A stretch of 64,000 nt of DNA from Secundilactobacillus collinoides DSM 20515 = JCM 1123 (GTDB taxonomy: Bacteria > Bacillota > Bacilli > Lactobacillales > Lactobacillaceae), in contig NZ_AYYR01000013.1 of NCBI RefSeq assembly GCF_001435975.1, forward strand, positions 248,001 through 312,000, given 5' to 3'. The notes below the pieces were generated by a model, which made no database searches, was not told the DNA's origin, and worked only from the letters and a program-made list of their open reading frames with translations. Shown here one piece after another: positions 10,021 through 19,373 of the stretch (position 1 is the first letter of the stretch; every line of letters starts with the position of its first letter). Made by a program: the position numbers and the translations under genes.

Positions 10021-10144
10021 CCGAAACGTGCGCCACAAACCAGATAGTAACCACAGAAGGGCACCAAGGCACAAAATCCAAACCCGGGATTTTATGTCTT
10101 GGTGCCCTTCTGCTACACTATCTAAACGGTTTGTTCTGCACTCT
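10021..10144 (+). repeat. Hairpin element B
   Basis: Left end CCGAAACGTGCGCCACAAAC. Inner stem arms at 10055-10079 and 10087-10111 (25 bp, two G-T pairs). Outer stem ACAAACC/AGATAGT with ACTATCT/GGTTTGT and the same unpaired AAAC as in copy A. The right end (CTGCACTCT) finishes one base before the complement of the TAG stop of the 4-OT gene. The apex has AAAATCC opposite GGGATTTT, as in the copies at 36.1 and 37.6 kb. Confidence 0.85.
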
Positions 10145-10145
10145 G

Positions 10146-10334
10146 CTACTTTTCATCACTCTTCAAAACGCCGCCAACACTGTAGCGGTTGGTTGCCATT
10201 TCGCTTAAGATGACATGAACGTGTTCTTCTGGGGCACCTGTGTTCTTTGATACGGCGTCAGTAACGTCCTTAACTAAGTTCTTGAGTTGTTCTTGTGAAC
10301 GGCCTGCAATGAGGTCAATGTGTACAATTGGCAT
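10146..10334 (-). CDS. 4-oxalocrotonate tautomerase family protein
   Basis: Small tautomerase of 62 residues; in this superfamily the N-terminal proline exposed after Met removal is the catalytic base. Proline directly follows Met here (MPIVHIDLIAGRS), the GRSQEQL helix start is conserved, and the C-terminal half (HVHVILSEM) gives the second beta strand. The physiological substrate in lactobacilli is unknown; the family name reflects aromatic degradation in other bacteria and should not be taken as function. AGGAGCG precedes the ATG. Single gene, with its stop touching element B. Confidence 0.88.
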   Translation of the reverse strand: MPIVHIDLIAGRSQEQLKNLVKDVTDAVSKNTGAPEEHVHVILSEMATNRYSVGGVLKSDEK

Positions 10335-10394
10335 TTTTATAAACGCTCCTTTTTAATTAATTGCTCAAAATTATACTCGGTTTTTTATTAAATT

Positions 10395-11297
10395 TCAATG
10401 AGTGGATTGATTTCTAACTTTTAATTGTTCCGTCTCATCGTAGAAGTTGCCCTCAATATCAATTGTATTGACCAAATTTACAAAAGACTGCGGATCCACT
10501 GACTTGACAACGTGTTCCAATTCATAAAGTTCGTACCTTGAGATGACGACCATCAGGACCGAACCTGGTCGACGTTTATACGAACCCTCGCCCGGCATAA
10601 TTGTAATGCCGCGAATCAGTGTGTCATGCAACCCATCAATGACCTCATTAGTCTTAGTGGTTACAATAAACGCTGTTAATTTCTGATGCCGGGTATGGAT
10701 GGCATCAACCACCCGCGACATGGCATAAATGGAAATAATCGTGTAGAGCGCGTTTTCCCAACCGAATCTGGTACCGGCAATCAAAACGATGACCGAGTTC
10801 GTAACCATCATCAGTGTGCCGATCGTTTTCCCGGTGGTTTTCTCTAAAACTACTGCGACGATGTCCATGCCACCGGTGGAAAACCCGTACTTTAACGGGT
10901 AAGCCACACCGATTCCCGTCAAGATACCGCCAAACAACGCGCTTAATAGCGGGTTATGCCCCGCCACACTGTGGATTGGAATCACAATTGCTAAGAACGA
11001 TGTCAAAAAGGAAGTTAAGAAGCTGTAGATCGTGAAACCTCTACCAATCTTAGCCCACCCAAGAATGCCAATCGGAATGTTAAACAGTAGAATCAGCCAA
11101 CCAGTGTTCACACTCAGATGAAACACGTTTTTTAGGAGGAGGGATAGAATCTGGGAGACCCCATTGATACCAGCACTGAAGATATTGCCGGGAATCAAAA
11201 ATGCGTTTAAGGCAAACGCGCTGATCAAGGATGACCCAACCATGAGGACCACCTTGATGGCCATGTCCTTGCGATCAATTTTTAACTGCATGTGCAT
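10395..11297 (-). CDS. YitT-family membrane protein (DUF161/DUF2179)
   Basis: Integral membrane protein with about five to six hydrophobic segments in the first 190 residues and a soluble C-terminal domain of about 80 residues (DUF2179, with TIMPGEGSYKRRPGSVLMVVISRYEL). The N-terminal membrane part has the YitT hallmarks NAFLIPGNIFSAGINGVSQ and KYGFSTGGMDIV. The transported or sensed molecule is not established. I prefer the ATG at 11297, which follows AAGGG; an ATG two codons further in (11291) is equally possible and a GTG at 11327 less so. Single-gene unit, divergent from the dipeptidase. Confidence 0.82.
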   Translation of the reverse strand: MHMQLKIDRKDMAIKVVLMVGSSLISAFALNAFLIPGNIFSAGINGVSQILSLLLKNVFHLSVNTGWLILLFNIPIGILGWAKIGRGFTIYSFLTSFLTSFLAIVIPIHSVAGHNPLLSALFGGILTGIGVAYPLKYGFSTGGMDIVAVVLEKTTGKTIGTLMMVTNSVIVLIAGTRFGWENALYTIISIYAMSRVVDAIHTRHQKLTAFIVTTKTNEVIDGLHDTLIRGITIMPGEGSYKRRPGSVLMVVISRYELYELEHVVKSVDPQSFVNLVNTIDIEGNFYDETEQLKVRNQSTH

Positions 11298-11476
11298 TAC
11301 CGCCCTTCGTTTTATTTCGAATGACACAAGACTTATATTAAACCATACTTAGCCCACTTAAACTACCATATTGCCGGTTAAATTATCATGAGCAGGTTCA
11401 CGGCGTGTTAATGTTTATTGCAAGCTGATAATGATAGAATACAGGTATCAAATACGAATCAATTGGAGGGATTATT

Positions 11477-12904
11477 GTGCAGACTGAACCATTTTCAGCA
11501 TGTACCAGTATCTTGATTGGTAAAAACGCGACCGTGGACGGCTCCGTCATCATTGGCCGCAACGAAGATTCCCGTCCGGCTTGGCCCAAAAACTTCGTGG
11601 TGCACCCTGCAGTCACGCATGACACGCCCCAGGTTTTCAAGTCTCAGGATAACGATTTTTCAATGCCGCTGCCGGCCAACGCTGCCAAATACACGGCAAC
11701 GCCGGAATGGACGACAAAGTACGGTCTGTTTGAAGAGGATGGCATCAATGAATACGGTGTCGCTATGAGTGCCACTGAAAGTACCTACGCGAACACCCGT
11801 GTTTTAGCCGCGGATCCGCTTGAAAAAAACGGTATCGGCGAAGAAGCGATGATCACGGTGACACTGCCCTACATTAAATCTGCCCGAGAAGGTGTCAAAC
11901 GGCTGGGAACAATCGTGGCAACCTACGGCACTGATGAATCCAACGGCATCCTGTTTGCAGACAAAGATGAAGCCTGGTATTTTGAAACCGGCTCAGGCCA
12001 TTACTGGGTCGCCCAACGGATTCCAGATGACAGCTATGCCGTTATTGCAAACCAGATGGCGATTCAGGAAATTGATTTCGCCGATCCTGACAATTTCATG
12101 TGGCACCCCGGCATTCAGGATTTTGTGAAAGAACACGTCCTGAACCCTGGTCGTCAAGGCTTTAACTTCCGGAAAATCTTTGGCACTGCCAACCAAATGG
12201 ATACCTACTATAACTTACCACGAGTGTGGTACGGCCAAAAAATGTTTAACCCAGCAGTTGAACAGTCCGTTGGCAGTTATGAACTACCCTTTCTCCGCCA
12301 AGCAGATGACTTATTGTCTGTCGATGACGCCAAAGCCTTCCTGAGTTCCCACTATCAGGGCACCGAATACGACCCGATCGGTAATGGAGACGAAGCCGAC
12401 CGGAAACGGTTCCGCCCAGTGAGTCTAGCAACCACTCAAGAATCCCACATTCTGCAATTAAGGCAGTTTGCTCAACCTGAATTATCCGGCATTCACTGGT
12501 TAGCCATGGGTGTAGCCGCTCAGAGTGTCTACGTGCCGTTCTACGCTGGTATTCTATCCACCCCAGCAGCTTATCAGGCAAGCGATGTCGTCTCCTATCA
12601 GGCCGAATCCGCGTACTGGGTTTATAAACAGGCTGGGGTAATGGTCGACAGTCATTACCGTGAGTTCGGCGGTCAACTGTCAGACTTGCAAAAGGACTTG
12701 AACCAAAAGTTCGGTCAAGCCGTGATCGAAGCTGATAATGTCGGCCGGGAACTGGATGGCGTTGAGCTTTCCGCCTACCTCACGAAGATTAGTACTGCTC
12801 AAGCTGAACTTGGACTTAAGAAATATCGTGAATTGACAGCTGACCTTATCACAAAAGCAACTGCGTTTTCGCCATTAAAATATAAACAAGATTTGAATCT
12901 GTGA
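11477..12904 (+). CDS. C69-family dipeptidase (PepD type)
   Basis: Cytosolic N-terminal-nucleophile dipeptidase that releases amino acids from a broad range of dipeptides. Family C69 enzymes use an N-terminal cysteine freed by autoprocessing: here MQTEPFSA precedes Cys9 in the conserved CTSILIGKNAT, followed by GSVIIGRNEDS with the conserved Arg, Asn, Glu and Asp. Length of 475 residues is typical. It starts at a GTG 8 nt after GGAGGG. Lactobacilli usually carry several paralogues, so the exact PepD subgroup is not assigned. Confidence 0.9.
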   Translation: MQTEPFSACTSILIGKNATVDGSVIIGRNEDSRPAWPKNFVVHPAVTHDTPQVFKSQDNDFSMPLPANAAKYTATPEWTTKYGLFEEDGINEYGVAMSATESTYANTRVLAADPLEKNGIGEEAMITVTLPYIKSAREGVKRLGTIVATYGTDESNGILFADKDEAWYFETGSGHYWVAQRIPDDSYAVIANQMAIQEIDFADPDNFMWHPGIQDFVKEHVLNPGRQGFNFRKIFGTANQMDTYYNLPRVWYGQKMFNPAVEQSVGSYELPFLRQADDLLSVDDAKAFLSSHYQGTEYDPIGNGDEADRKRFRPVSLATTQESHILQLRQFAQPELSGIHWLAMGVAAQSVYVPFYAGILSTPAAYQASDVVSYQAESAYWVYKQAGVMVDSHYREFGGQLSDLQKDLNQKFGQAVIEADNVGRELDGVELSAYLTKISTAQAELGLKKYRELTADLITKATAFSPLKYKQDLNL

Positions 12905-12908
12905 TCAA

Positions 12909-12948
12909 TAAAAAAATCTGCCGCATTTTGATTGTGACAGGTTTTTTT
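12909..12948 (+). terminator. Terminator of the dipeptidase gene
   Basis: About 10-bp stem AAAAAATCTG/CAGGTTTTTT (12911-12920, 12938-12947) followed by T bases. Confidence 0.62.
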
Positions 12949-13097
12949 ATTTGCTTAGGTGCTGGTTTGTTTTTTTTTATTAGGTTAAAGTAACTTATTA
13001 TTAATAACATCATGATATGTAGTTTACCATGACGAAACCTATTTTTATTTCATCCAAATCTTTCAAATTTTTGTCTTAAACGCATTACTGACCAAAA

Positions 13098-13140
13098 AAT
13101 CCCACATCATCACGATATTCACAGCGTATGATGTGAGACC
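13098..13140 (-). terminator. Terminator of the YfhO-family gene
   Basis: Minus strand stem TCTCACATCAT/ATGATGTGGGA (13128-13138 with 13100-13110, one G-T pair), followed on the minus strand by a run of six T. Confidence 0.8.
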
Positions 13141-13155
13141 TTTAATTAATTTTTA

Positions 13156-16100
13156 TTAATGACGGTGACTACGAGTATCTGGTTTAGGCCGCCTTCTCAA
13201 GATCAGTAACGTTCCTTCAACCAGAAAAATGACAATAAAGACAAAACTGCCAATTCGGGTCAGCCACTTGCCGACTGCCAGTCCTGGCGTTTCATACGTG
13301 AGTTTGATTCTATGCGTCCCACCTGTCACTTTCGCGCCAACAAACCCGGTATTAACCTTCTGTGTTGGTGTTACTTTACCGTCAACTGTAAGGTGCCAGC
13401 CGGTGGAGTATGGAATCGACGTGGTTAAAATCGCGTTTTGCTTAGTGGTCGAAACACCCGAAACGGTGTTATTCGTCACTTTAAGCTTCTTTAAGCCCTG
13501 TTTTTGCAGTTTATGAATCTTGGTTTCGTACTGTTTATTAAACGGCACAGCGACCAATTTCACGCTCTTAAAGCTGATGCCATCTTCACCAGTAAACCGG
13601 ATGTTGATGATCCGACGCGCAACCTTTCGTGAAGAATACCCCAAGTTAATCGTGGCACCGTTCTTTTTCTCGTAGTCTGACATATTGCCATACCCGAGTT
13701 GCACAAGGTTGTTACTGCTGGTGGCCGTGTTCATGCTGACCAGGTAACCGCCGAGAGACGGATGTGTCAGCACATAACGCCAGTGGGTCACTTTCAGACT
13801 AGGCGTTGACGGCTCATCCAGCAATGTCATCCGATTCGTCAGCTGCGTCAGCTTCGACTGAGTCGTTGTCTGGTTAATTTTGATACCCTTAATTTGCAGA
13901 TACAATTCGCAGTTTTGGTACTTCTGCGGATTCTTGATCTGGAGCTGGTAGGCCTGATGGTTACCGCTGACGTCGCTGCGCAGCACCTTCAGCCCATTCT
14001 TATTTTCTTCCGCGTTTTCAGTGACCATGTTTTGATTTTCAGTCAATAACTTGTTGACCCGTTTTGAAATGGTCCCCAATTTAGCTGATTTGGCGAACTC
14101 CTTGACCACTTGTGCATCGGAATACTTATTCAGATCAAGATTAGCCACCCGCAAGTCACTGTTATTAGTTAACCGATAACGAATCAGCTGGGCCAACGTC
14201 GTGATGGGTTCACTCAGAGATTTAACGGTGTAGGAAACGTTCTTCGAAGCCGATTTAGCCCTCGTTGTTTTAACACCTGAAACTTTCTTATTGACCTTTG
14301 CACCGGTCAAAAGAGCCTGCTCTTTGTCGTTACCCGCTAACTTCTTGTATGAGTTGCTGTTCAACTGAGTGGTTTGCATATATGCCAACGGTAACGCATT
14401 CTTGTTCTTCAACAACACTGTGCTGGAGTGATTTTCCAGTTTATAAACGGTTCGGTTGGAGAACTTCACCATTTTACCGTTCTTGTCACGCACCAGTTTA
14501 AACCCATACGGAAATGATTTCCGTAAAGCCACGTCGTCTCGGCGGGCAAACACGTACTTGACCCCGAGCAAATTCAACATTGTGGTCCGATTATTGGCAT
14601 CGCTTGTCGGGTCGTTCATGGTCTGCTGATTATTGTCGAGCTGTTTATTGAAGCTGTTGACCGCCCCATTTTGAACAGAGAAGTACGATTCGATCGTATG
14701 CGTCCCTAACAGCATGGGAATGTTATTGCCGGCCGTGTTCAAAATGTCGTAATTGCTCATCATCGATGTTCGATAGAATGTTTTATCATATTTTTTCAAA
14801 AATTTGTCTGCGCCGTCGAAGAAGTTCTTTGCCCAGCTTGTTGCACTGCCAGTCGGAATTTCGTTATAGGACACCGAGACGTTAAAGTTAGTGCTGTAAA
14901 AACTCGTTCCAATCGAGATTGCATTTAAACCAACTATCGCCAACAACATCGTTTTAAAAGGCAGCCCGTTCATCGAGCGCATGTAGCCGTATGACAGAAT
15001 CACCATGAAGATGAATAGACACCCATAGTTCAGATAGTGACTCTGGCGCAGCAGGAAGGTAAAGCCGTTCCCCACAAACACCATTACTAACAGACCAATG
15101 GTGGCAATGATGAACCACTTAAAGTCCTTAGTCGTCAGTTCACTTACGTGGTCCGTAAAGTGCGCGACAGCCAGGGCAAACGGCATGCTGACAAGCAGCA
15201 GCCACCGGTTAGACGGCGTACTCATAACGTTCATAAAAGCGGCAAACGCAGGCACCAAAACACCCAGCACAATCAGGATGAAAGTCACATTGAGTGCTAA
15301 ATATTGTTTGAAGTGTCTGAACGACCACACAAGCGCCACAAAGGACAACGCCCCTGTACCGATCACATCCCAGTAATACATCGTACCAGTGGTATTGAAC
15401 AGCGCGTTTGGCAAGTTTAGATAGTACACCAGCGGGTAGAGTTTCAACCCGTTAGCAAACGTCGAGCTGCCTGTTCTTGACGACGACAGCATTGCCAATA
15501 ATGTCGGCAGCAGAATCACGGCAGCGACGGCCAATGCCAGCGCAATCGTCACCGCAAAATAACCTAGTGAGCGTGGAAAAGAACGCACTAATTCTCCGCG
15601 CCGTTTCAGGTCAACATAGCGGGCTGCCGCAAAGACCAACGCGCCGAGGCCGAGTAAGTATGCGAAATAAAGATTGCAAATAAATACCATGGCTGTAAAT
15701 CCAGTCAGCCACAGGAATGATTTACCCTTATAAATTTTATCAACACCCAGGCAGAGCAACGGGAAGAAGAATGGGGCCAGCAGAAAGAACGGGTGGTGGA
15801 AGCTCACGTAGAACGTAAACCCGTTAAACGTGTAAATCAACGCGCCCAGCAGTGACCCGGCCCGCTTGAACCGCAATTGACGTGCCAGTGCAAGAAATGA
15901 CAGCCCTACTGCGTAGAGACGAACAATCGTCAGCAGCTGATAACCCAACTCGATTTTATCTGCTGGGAATAGTGCGATCAGGTAAGCAAACGGGTCACCA
16001 ACAACGTAGTAAGCGAAACTCGTCATTTGGTCGGCGCCTAGCCCGAGATTCCATGACCAGCTGAACAGCGACTGGTGAACCGTGCCGTGCAGGATGCCAT

Positions 16101-16263
16101 AAAACTCTTTCAGGATCGGGTAATGCTGGGCGATCCCATCGACCCGCCAAATATTCGTCAATCCCTCAAATCTCAACAATCCAAAAGTTGCGGCAACTAC
16201 CACCGCAAAAACCAGTGAGTAGATGATCCAAACAGGGATCTTAAACGTGCGTTTTTCCATCAA
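13156..16263 (-). CDS. YfhO-family polytopic membrane protein
   Basis: Large (1035 residues) multi-pass membrane protein of the YfhO/GT-C-like family. The first ~450 residues hold about a dozen hydrophobic segments with short loops (GLRFEGLTNIWRVDG, SWNLGLGADQ near the start). Then comes an extracellular domain of roughly 500 residues and one last membrane helix before the arginine-rich C-terminus. In Bacillus and Listeria, relatives add sugars to lipoteichoic acid or wall polymers using lipid-linked sugar made by a CsbB-type transferase; no such partner gene is in this window. Substrate and polymer are therefore open. Start ATG is followed by a second ATG; GGGAGAA precedes it. Confidence 0.82.
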   Translation of the reverse strand: MMEKRTFKIPVWIIYSLVFAVVVAATFGLLRFEGLTNIWRVDGIAQHYPILKEFYGILHGTVHQSLFSWSWNLGLGADQMTSFAYYVVGDPFAYLIALFPADKIELGYQLLTIVRLYAVGLSFLALARQLRFKRAGSLLGALIYTFNGFTFYVSFHHPFFLLAPFFFPLLCLGVDKIYKGKSFLWLTGFTAMVFICNLYFAYLLGLGALVFAAARYVDLKRRGELVRSFPRSLGYFAVTIALALAVAAVILLPTLLAMLSSSRTGSSTFANGLKLYPLVYYLNLPNALFNTTGTMYYWDVIGTGALSFVALVWSFRHFKQYLALNVTFILIVLGVLVPAFAAFMNVMSTPSNRWLLLVSMPFALAVAHFTDHVSELTTKDFKWFIIATIGLLVMVFVGNGFTFLLRQSHYLNYGCLFIFMVILSYGYMRSMNGLPFKTMLLAIVGLNAISIGTSFYSTNFNVSVSYNEIPTGSATSWAKNFFDGADKFLKKYDKTFYRTSMMSNYDILNTAGNNIPMLLGTHTIESYFSVQNGAVNSFNKQLDNNQQTMNDPTSDANNRTTMLNLLGVKYVFARRDDVALRKSFPYGFKLVRDKNGKMVKFSNRTVYKLENHSSTVLLKNKNALPLAYMQTTQLNSNSYKKLAGNDKEQALLTGAKVNKKVSGVKTTRAKSASKNVSYTVKSLSEPITTLAQLIRYRLTNNSDLRVANLDLNKYSDAQVVKEFAKSAKLGTISKRVNKLLTENQNMVTENAEENKNGLKVLRSDVSGNHQAYQLQIKNPQKYQNCELYLQIKGIKINQTTTQSKLTQLTNRMTLLDEPSTPSLKVTHWRYVLTHPSLGGYLVSMNTATSSNNLVQLGYGNMSDYEKKNGATINLGYSSRKVARRIINIRFTGEDGISFKSVKLVAVPFNKQYETKIHKLQKQGLKKLKVTNNTVSGVSTTKQNAILTTSIPYSTGWHLTVDGKVTPTQKVNTGFVGAKVTGGTHRIKLTYETPGLAVGKWLTRIGSFVFIVIFLVEGTLLILRRRPKPDTRSHRH

Positions 16264-16477
16264 TTCTCCCGCCTTTTCAGTAAATAAAACAGTGTTTCAA
16301 TCATACCATCTTCCATTATGCCACGAATTAACAGGTTGTCCTTAACCCTCGGTTAAACTGGCCGAATCTTAAGAATAAAAATAAACTTTCTTAAGAATTA
16401 TGACTGGTGTGCAAGATGATAAGCAATATAAGTGTCGTGAGTGTTGGCTTATGCCAAGCTTGCCCAAGAAAACCTTA

Positions 16478-16522
16478 CAAAAAAAGCACTCAAAGTCAGC
16501 CTAACGCTAACCCCAAGTGCTT
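16478..16522 (-). terminator. Terminator after rplS
   Basis: Minus strand AAGCACT (16516-16522) pairs with AGTGCTT (16484-16490), followed by a seven-T run. It ends the rimM-trmD-rplS unit. Confidence 0.82.
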
Positions 16523-16544
16523 CATTTGTACCAAAAAAACGGGC

Positions 16545-16907
16545 CTAGTTACGAGGACGACGTGATTCTGGGATACGAGCGGCCTTACCATGCAGTGCAC
16601 GTAAGTAGTAAAGCTTTGCACGACGGACACGACCGTAACGTACAACTTCAACTTTAGCAACTCGTGGTGAATGAACAGGGAATGTCCGTTCAACACCGAC
16701 ACCGTTAGTCACTTTACGAACAGTGTACATTGATTGGATGCCAGTACCGCGACGCTTGATAACGACACCTTCAAACAATTGGATACGTTCGCGAGTGCCT
16801 TCAACAACCTTGGCGTGAACACGGATCGTGTCACCAGGGCGGAAGTTAGGAATGTCGGTACGTAATTGATCTGAATTGATCTTTTCGATTAATGGATTTT
16901 GACGCAT
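16545..16907 (-). CDS. rplS: 50S ribosomal protein L19
   Basis: Structural protein of the large subunit at the subunit interface. The 120 residues contain the conserved [20 protein letters not shown] segment and the RKLYYLR-type C-terminus ([16 protein letters not shown]). Last gene of the rimM-trmD-rplS group, 112 nt after trmD. The gap carries two small inverted repeats that fit an L19 leader. Confidence 0.98.
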   Translation of the reverse strand: MRQNPLIEKINSDQLRTDIPNFRPGDTIRVHAKVVEGTRERIQLFEGVVIKRRGTGIQSMYTVRKVTNGVGVERTFPVHSPRVAKVEVVRYGRVRRAKLYYLRALHGKAARIPESRRPRN

Positions 16908-17000
16908 AAAATATCTTTCCCTTCGCCAACATTCATTCTCATCTCGACAGCGGAATGTTGTTAATGTGGCTTTTAACAGCCAATAACTAGATTATCATAT
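16908..17000 (-). promoter_or_regulatory. Possible L19 leader RNA
   Basis: The trmD-rplS gap has two small inverted repeats: CAACATTC/GAATGTTG (16927-16934, 16953-16960) and TGGCT/AGCCA (16967-16971, 16978-16982). An L19 leader that senses free L19 is known at this position in Bacilli. I see the hairpins but not a full match to the family consensus. Confidence 0.4.
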
Positions 17001-17019
17001 CTCCGGACTTGAGTAAAGG

Positions 17020-17778
17020 TTAATCTTCACTTTCGTCTAATTCAATTTGAATATCCCGAAGCAAATGACGCTGCTTTGGGGTCAACTGCAGTTTTTTAAG
17101 CAAGTCTGGCCGCCGTTCCAAAGTGCGTTTTAACGATTGCGCTTCACGCCACTCATCAATTTTTTGGTGGTTGCCGCTGATCAGCACATCCGGCACCTTC
17201 ATTCCGCGAAAATCGGCCGGCCGCGTGTACTGCGGGTATTCCAGCAGACCGGTTGAAAATGAATCCCCCGGTGCCGATTCATCGTTACCGAGTACGCCCG
17301 GCAGCAGCCGCGTAATTGCATCGATCATGACCATGGCTGGTAATTCACCGCCCGTGAGCACGTAATCGCCCATGGAGACCTCGTCCGTTACAAGCGTTCG
17401 AATCCGCTCGTCATACCCTTCATAATGCCCGCAAATGAACGTCAGATGGTCTTCATGAGAAAAATCTTCCGCCACTTTCTGGGTAAATGGCACACCGGCG
17501 GGATCCATAAGAATGACCCGCCCCGAAGGTATTCCCGCTTCACTGGCGGTTTTCTGGGTGGCAGCAAAAGCGTCAAACAAGGGCTGGGCCTGCAACAGCA
17601 TGCCCGCCCCGCCACCAAATGGGTAGTCATCTACGTTGCCGTGTTTATTCGTTGAATACTGCCGAAAATCAGTCACTTGTAATTCGAGTTGATCGCGCTC
17701 AAGGGCCTTCCCCACAATTGAATCATGAAGGGGGCCGCTAAACATATTTGGAAACAGGCTTAGTACATCGATACGCAT
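17020..17778 (-). CDS. trmD: tRNA (guanine37-N1)-methyltransferase
   Basis: SAM-dependent methylation of G37 next to the anticodon, preventing +1 frameshifting. SPOUT fold: the trefoil-knot SAM site is [26 protein letters not shown] in mid-protein, with [13 protein letters not shown] before it and the N-terminal [13 protein letters not shown]. 252 residues. It starts 2 nt after the rimM stop, so the two are coupled. Confidence 0.98.
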   Translation of the reverse strand: MRIDVLSLFPNMFSGPLHDSIVGKALERDQLELQVTDFRQYSTNKHGNVDDYPFGGGAGMLLQAQPLFDAFAATQKTASEAGIPSGRVILMDPAGVPFTQKVAEDFSHEDHLTFICGHYEGYDERIRTLVTDEVSMGDYVLTGGELPAMVMIDAITRLLPGVLGNDESAPGDSFSTGLLEYPQYTRPADFRGMKVPDVLISGNHQKIDEWREAQSLKRTLERRPDLLKKLQLTPKQRHLLRDIQIELDESED

Positions 17779-17780
17779 GG

Positions 17781-18302
17781 TTACTCGAGTCCCTCCATCA
17801 GCTCGACAACAACTTGGTGCTTGTCGAGTTCAACATGTTTGACGACCTGGTCGATGACCGGCAACAGCAGATCATCTTTGTCTGCCCGGGTAACGACCCA
17901 AACGTCATTTGCTCCTGGGGCCATAATTTCCTTGATTTTACCCAATTGCTCACCGTCTTCTGTCACAACGTCCAGGCCGATGATCTGATGATAGTAGTAC
18001 TGGCCATCATCCAAGTCGCTGTCAGACAGTTGTTCGTCTGAAACCTTGAGTGTGGTGCCCTTCAACGGGAGTACTTCATTAATGTCAGCGTAGCCGGCCA
18101 GAGTAATTAACATAAAGCCCTTATGACTGCGGGCGCTCGCAATGGTGACCGTCTGCTGCGGTTTTGTGTCAGTGTCCTTTTTAAAGACTGCCAACTCACT
18201 GCCCTTTTTAAACCGCTGATCCGGAAAATCGGTGCTGACGACAACTTTAAGTTCGCCGCGAATACCGTGAGTGTTCACAATGGTGCCTACTTTGTAGTAC
18301 AT
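17781..18302 (-). CDS. rimM: 16S rRNA processing protein RimM
   Basis: Assists maturation of the 30S head and binds S19. The 173 residues show the N-terminal RimM beta-barrel ([16 protein letters not shown]) and the C-terminal PRC-barrel ([36 protein letters not shown]). First gene of rimM-trmD-rplS. The 430-nt gap upstream contains hairpin element C, which separates this unit from rpsP-khpA; the ylqD gene found between them in Bacillus is absent. Confidence 0.97.
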   Translation of the reverse strand: MYYKVGTIVNTHGIRGELKVVVSTDFPDQRFKKGSELAVFKKDTDTKPQQTVTIASARSHKGFMLITLAGYADINEVLPLKGTTLKVSDEQLSDSDLDDGQYYYHQIIGLDVVTEDGEQLGKIKEIMAPGANDVWVVTRADKDDLLLPVIDQVVKHVELDKHQVVVELMEGLE

Positions 18303-18570
18303 GGTTTCACTGCCTTTCTGATTTTGATTTGTTTATTTATAGTTGGATTTATCGGCTATTATCTTAATAGTGGTTAGATGTTTATTGGTCTATAGTTTGC
18401 CGTTTCGTTTTGCTGGCCGGCTACAATCAATCGCGGTGCCGTTATGTTGGATTATCCAGCACGACACTTGGCATGGTAGCAACGTGTTTCGAAAGGCTAG
18501 GGGCGGCCATGCATGCAACCTTGGTACAAATTTCTAGTTCGGGAATTGGTGTGCTCCTTTGCTTTTCTAT

Positions 18571-18694
18571 TGCCGAAACGTGCTCCGCAAAACTGGGGGC
18601 TACTGCGTAAGGTAAAGCGGTCAAAAAGCCCAGGTTCAGGGCCTTTCGACCGCTTTACCTTACGCTTCGCCCAAACCGTTTTGCTCCGCACTCT
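18571..18694 (+). repeat. Hairpin element C
   Basis: Left end CCGAAACGTGCTCCGCAAAA. Inner stem of 27 bp (arms 18605-18631 and 18639-18665, with two G-T type mismatches). Outer stem GCAAAAC/GTTTTGC plus GGGC/GCCC. Right end TTGCTCCGCACTCT. The remaining upstream bases (18303-18570) show no clear gene; GGCTAGGGGCGGCC near 18496 may be an older remnant of the same element. The copy separates khpA from rimM. Confidence 0.86.
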
Positions 18695-18697
18695 TAC

Positions 18698-18746
18698 AAA
18701 AAAAGCTCCAAACGAAGCAGTCTTTAAAACCGCTTCATTCGGGAGC
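18698..18746 (-). terminator. Terminator of rpsP-khpA, overlapping the khpA stop
   Basis: Minus strand GCTCCCGAATGAAGC (18732-18746) pairs with GCTTCGTTTGGAGC (18704-18717), followed by a seven-T run. The first arm contains the last codons and stop of khpA. Confidence 0.82.
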
Positions 18747-18992
18747 CTTTGATTCGTCGTTAATGACTAAACGAACACGCTTTGGGCCTTTGACCCGCAC
18801 GCTATAAACAATTGTCCGGATGGCTGAGGCAACGTGGCCCCGTTTACCGATCACCCGCCCGATGTCGTCTCCAGCGACCGTTAGATGGAATTCGTAGAAA
18901 CGATCCGTTTCCACTTCTTCAATACTAATCGCGTCTGGATTCTCTACCAGCGGTGTGACGATTGTTTTAATGAGTTGTTTAAAGTCGGTCAT
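18735..18992 (-). CDS. khpA: KH-domain RNA-binding protein KhpA
   Basis: Small KH-domain protein that pairs with KhpB and binds RNA, affecting cell size and division in streptococci and lactobacilli. The 85 residues contain the KH GxxG loop as GKRG in VIGKRGHVASAIRTIV (about 48-63), preceded by the conserved EFHLTVAGDDIGR strand. It starts 15 nt after rpsP, and its stop lies inside the stem of the operon terminator. Confidence 0.93.
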   Translation of the reverse strand: MTDFKQLIKTIVTPLVENPDAISIEEVETDRFYEFHLTVAGDDIGRVIGKRGHVASAIRTIVYSVRVKGPKRVRLVINDESKAPE

Positions 18993-19007
18993 TCCTGATC
19001 ACTTCGC

Positions 19008-19283
19008 TTATTTCTTGGAAAACTTAGCTTCGTGGAACTTCTTCATGATACCGGCGTTCGAAAGGATGTTCCGAACAGTATCTGAAGGTTGGGCACCATT
19101 GTTCAACCAGTTCATGATTGATTCTTCTTCAAGTTCAACCACGGCTGGTTCAGCAAGTGGGTTGTAAGTCCCAACTTTTTCGATAAAACGACCGTCACGA
19201 GGGCTCCGTGAGTCCGCAACAACGATACGGTAGAATGGGCGCTTCTTTGAACCCATTCGCTTTAAACGAATCTTAACTGACAT
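19008..19283 (-). CDS. rpsP: 30S ribosomal protein S16
   Basis: Small-subunit assembly protein. The 91 residues start [31 protein letters not shown] in the form typical of S16. A GGAGG site precedes the ATG and a strong promoter lies at 19320-19348, so rpsP-khpA is transcribed separately from the cassette upstream. Confidence 0.98.
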   Translation of the reverse strand: MSVKIRLKRMGSKKRPFYRIVVADSRSPRDGRFIEKVGTYNPLAEPAVVELEEESIMNWLNNGAQPSDTVRNILSNAGIMKKFHEAKFSKK

Positions 19284-19319
19284 GCATTGACACCTCCTGT
19301 AATTCTTTCAACGATAAAT

Positions 19320-19348
19320 AATATACCAGTAAATTAGAGGGTTGTAAA
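19320..19348 (-). promoter_or_regulatory. rpsP promoter
   Basis: Minus strand TTTACA (19343-19348), 17-nt spacer, TATATT (19320-19325), 37 nt before the start codon. Confidence 0.8.
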
Positions 19349-19373
19349 GGTTTTTTTCTTTACACCCTTAAAT

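Noticed and set aside
9720-10145. Insertion sequence between glpK and the 4-OT gene
   Set aside because: Repeats are fragments of the hairpin element; there is no transposase frame.
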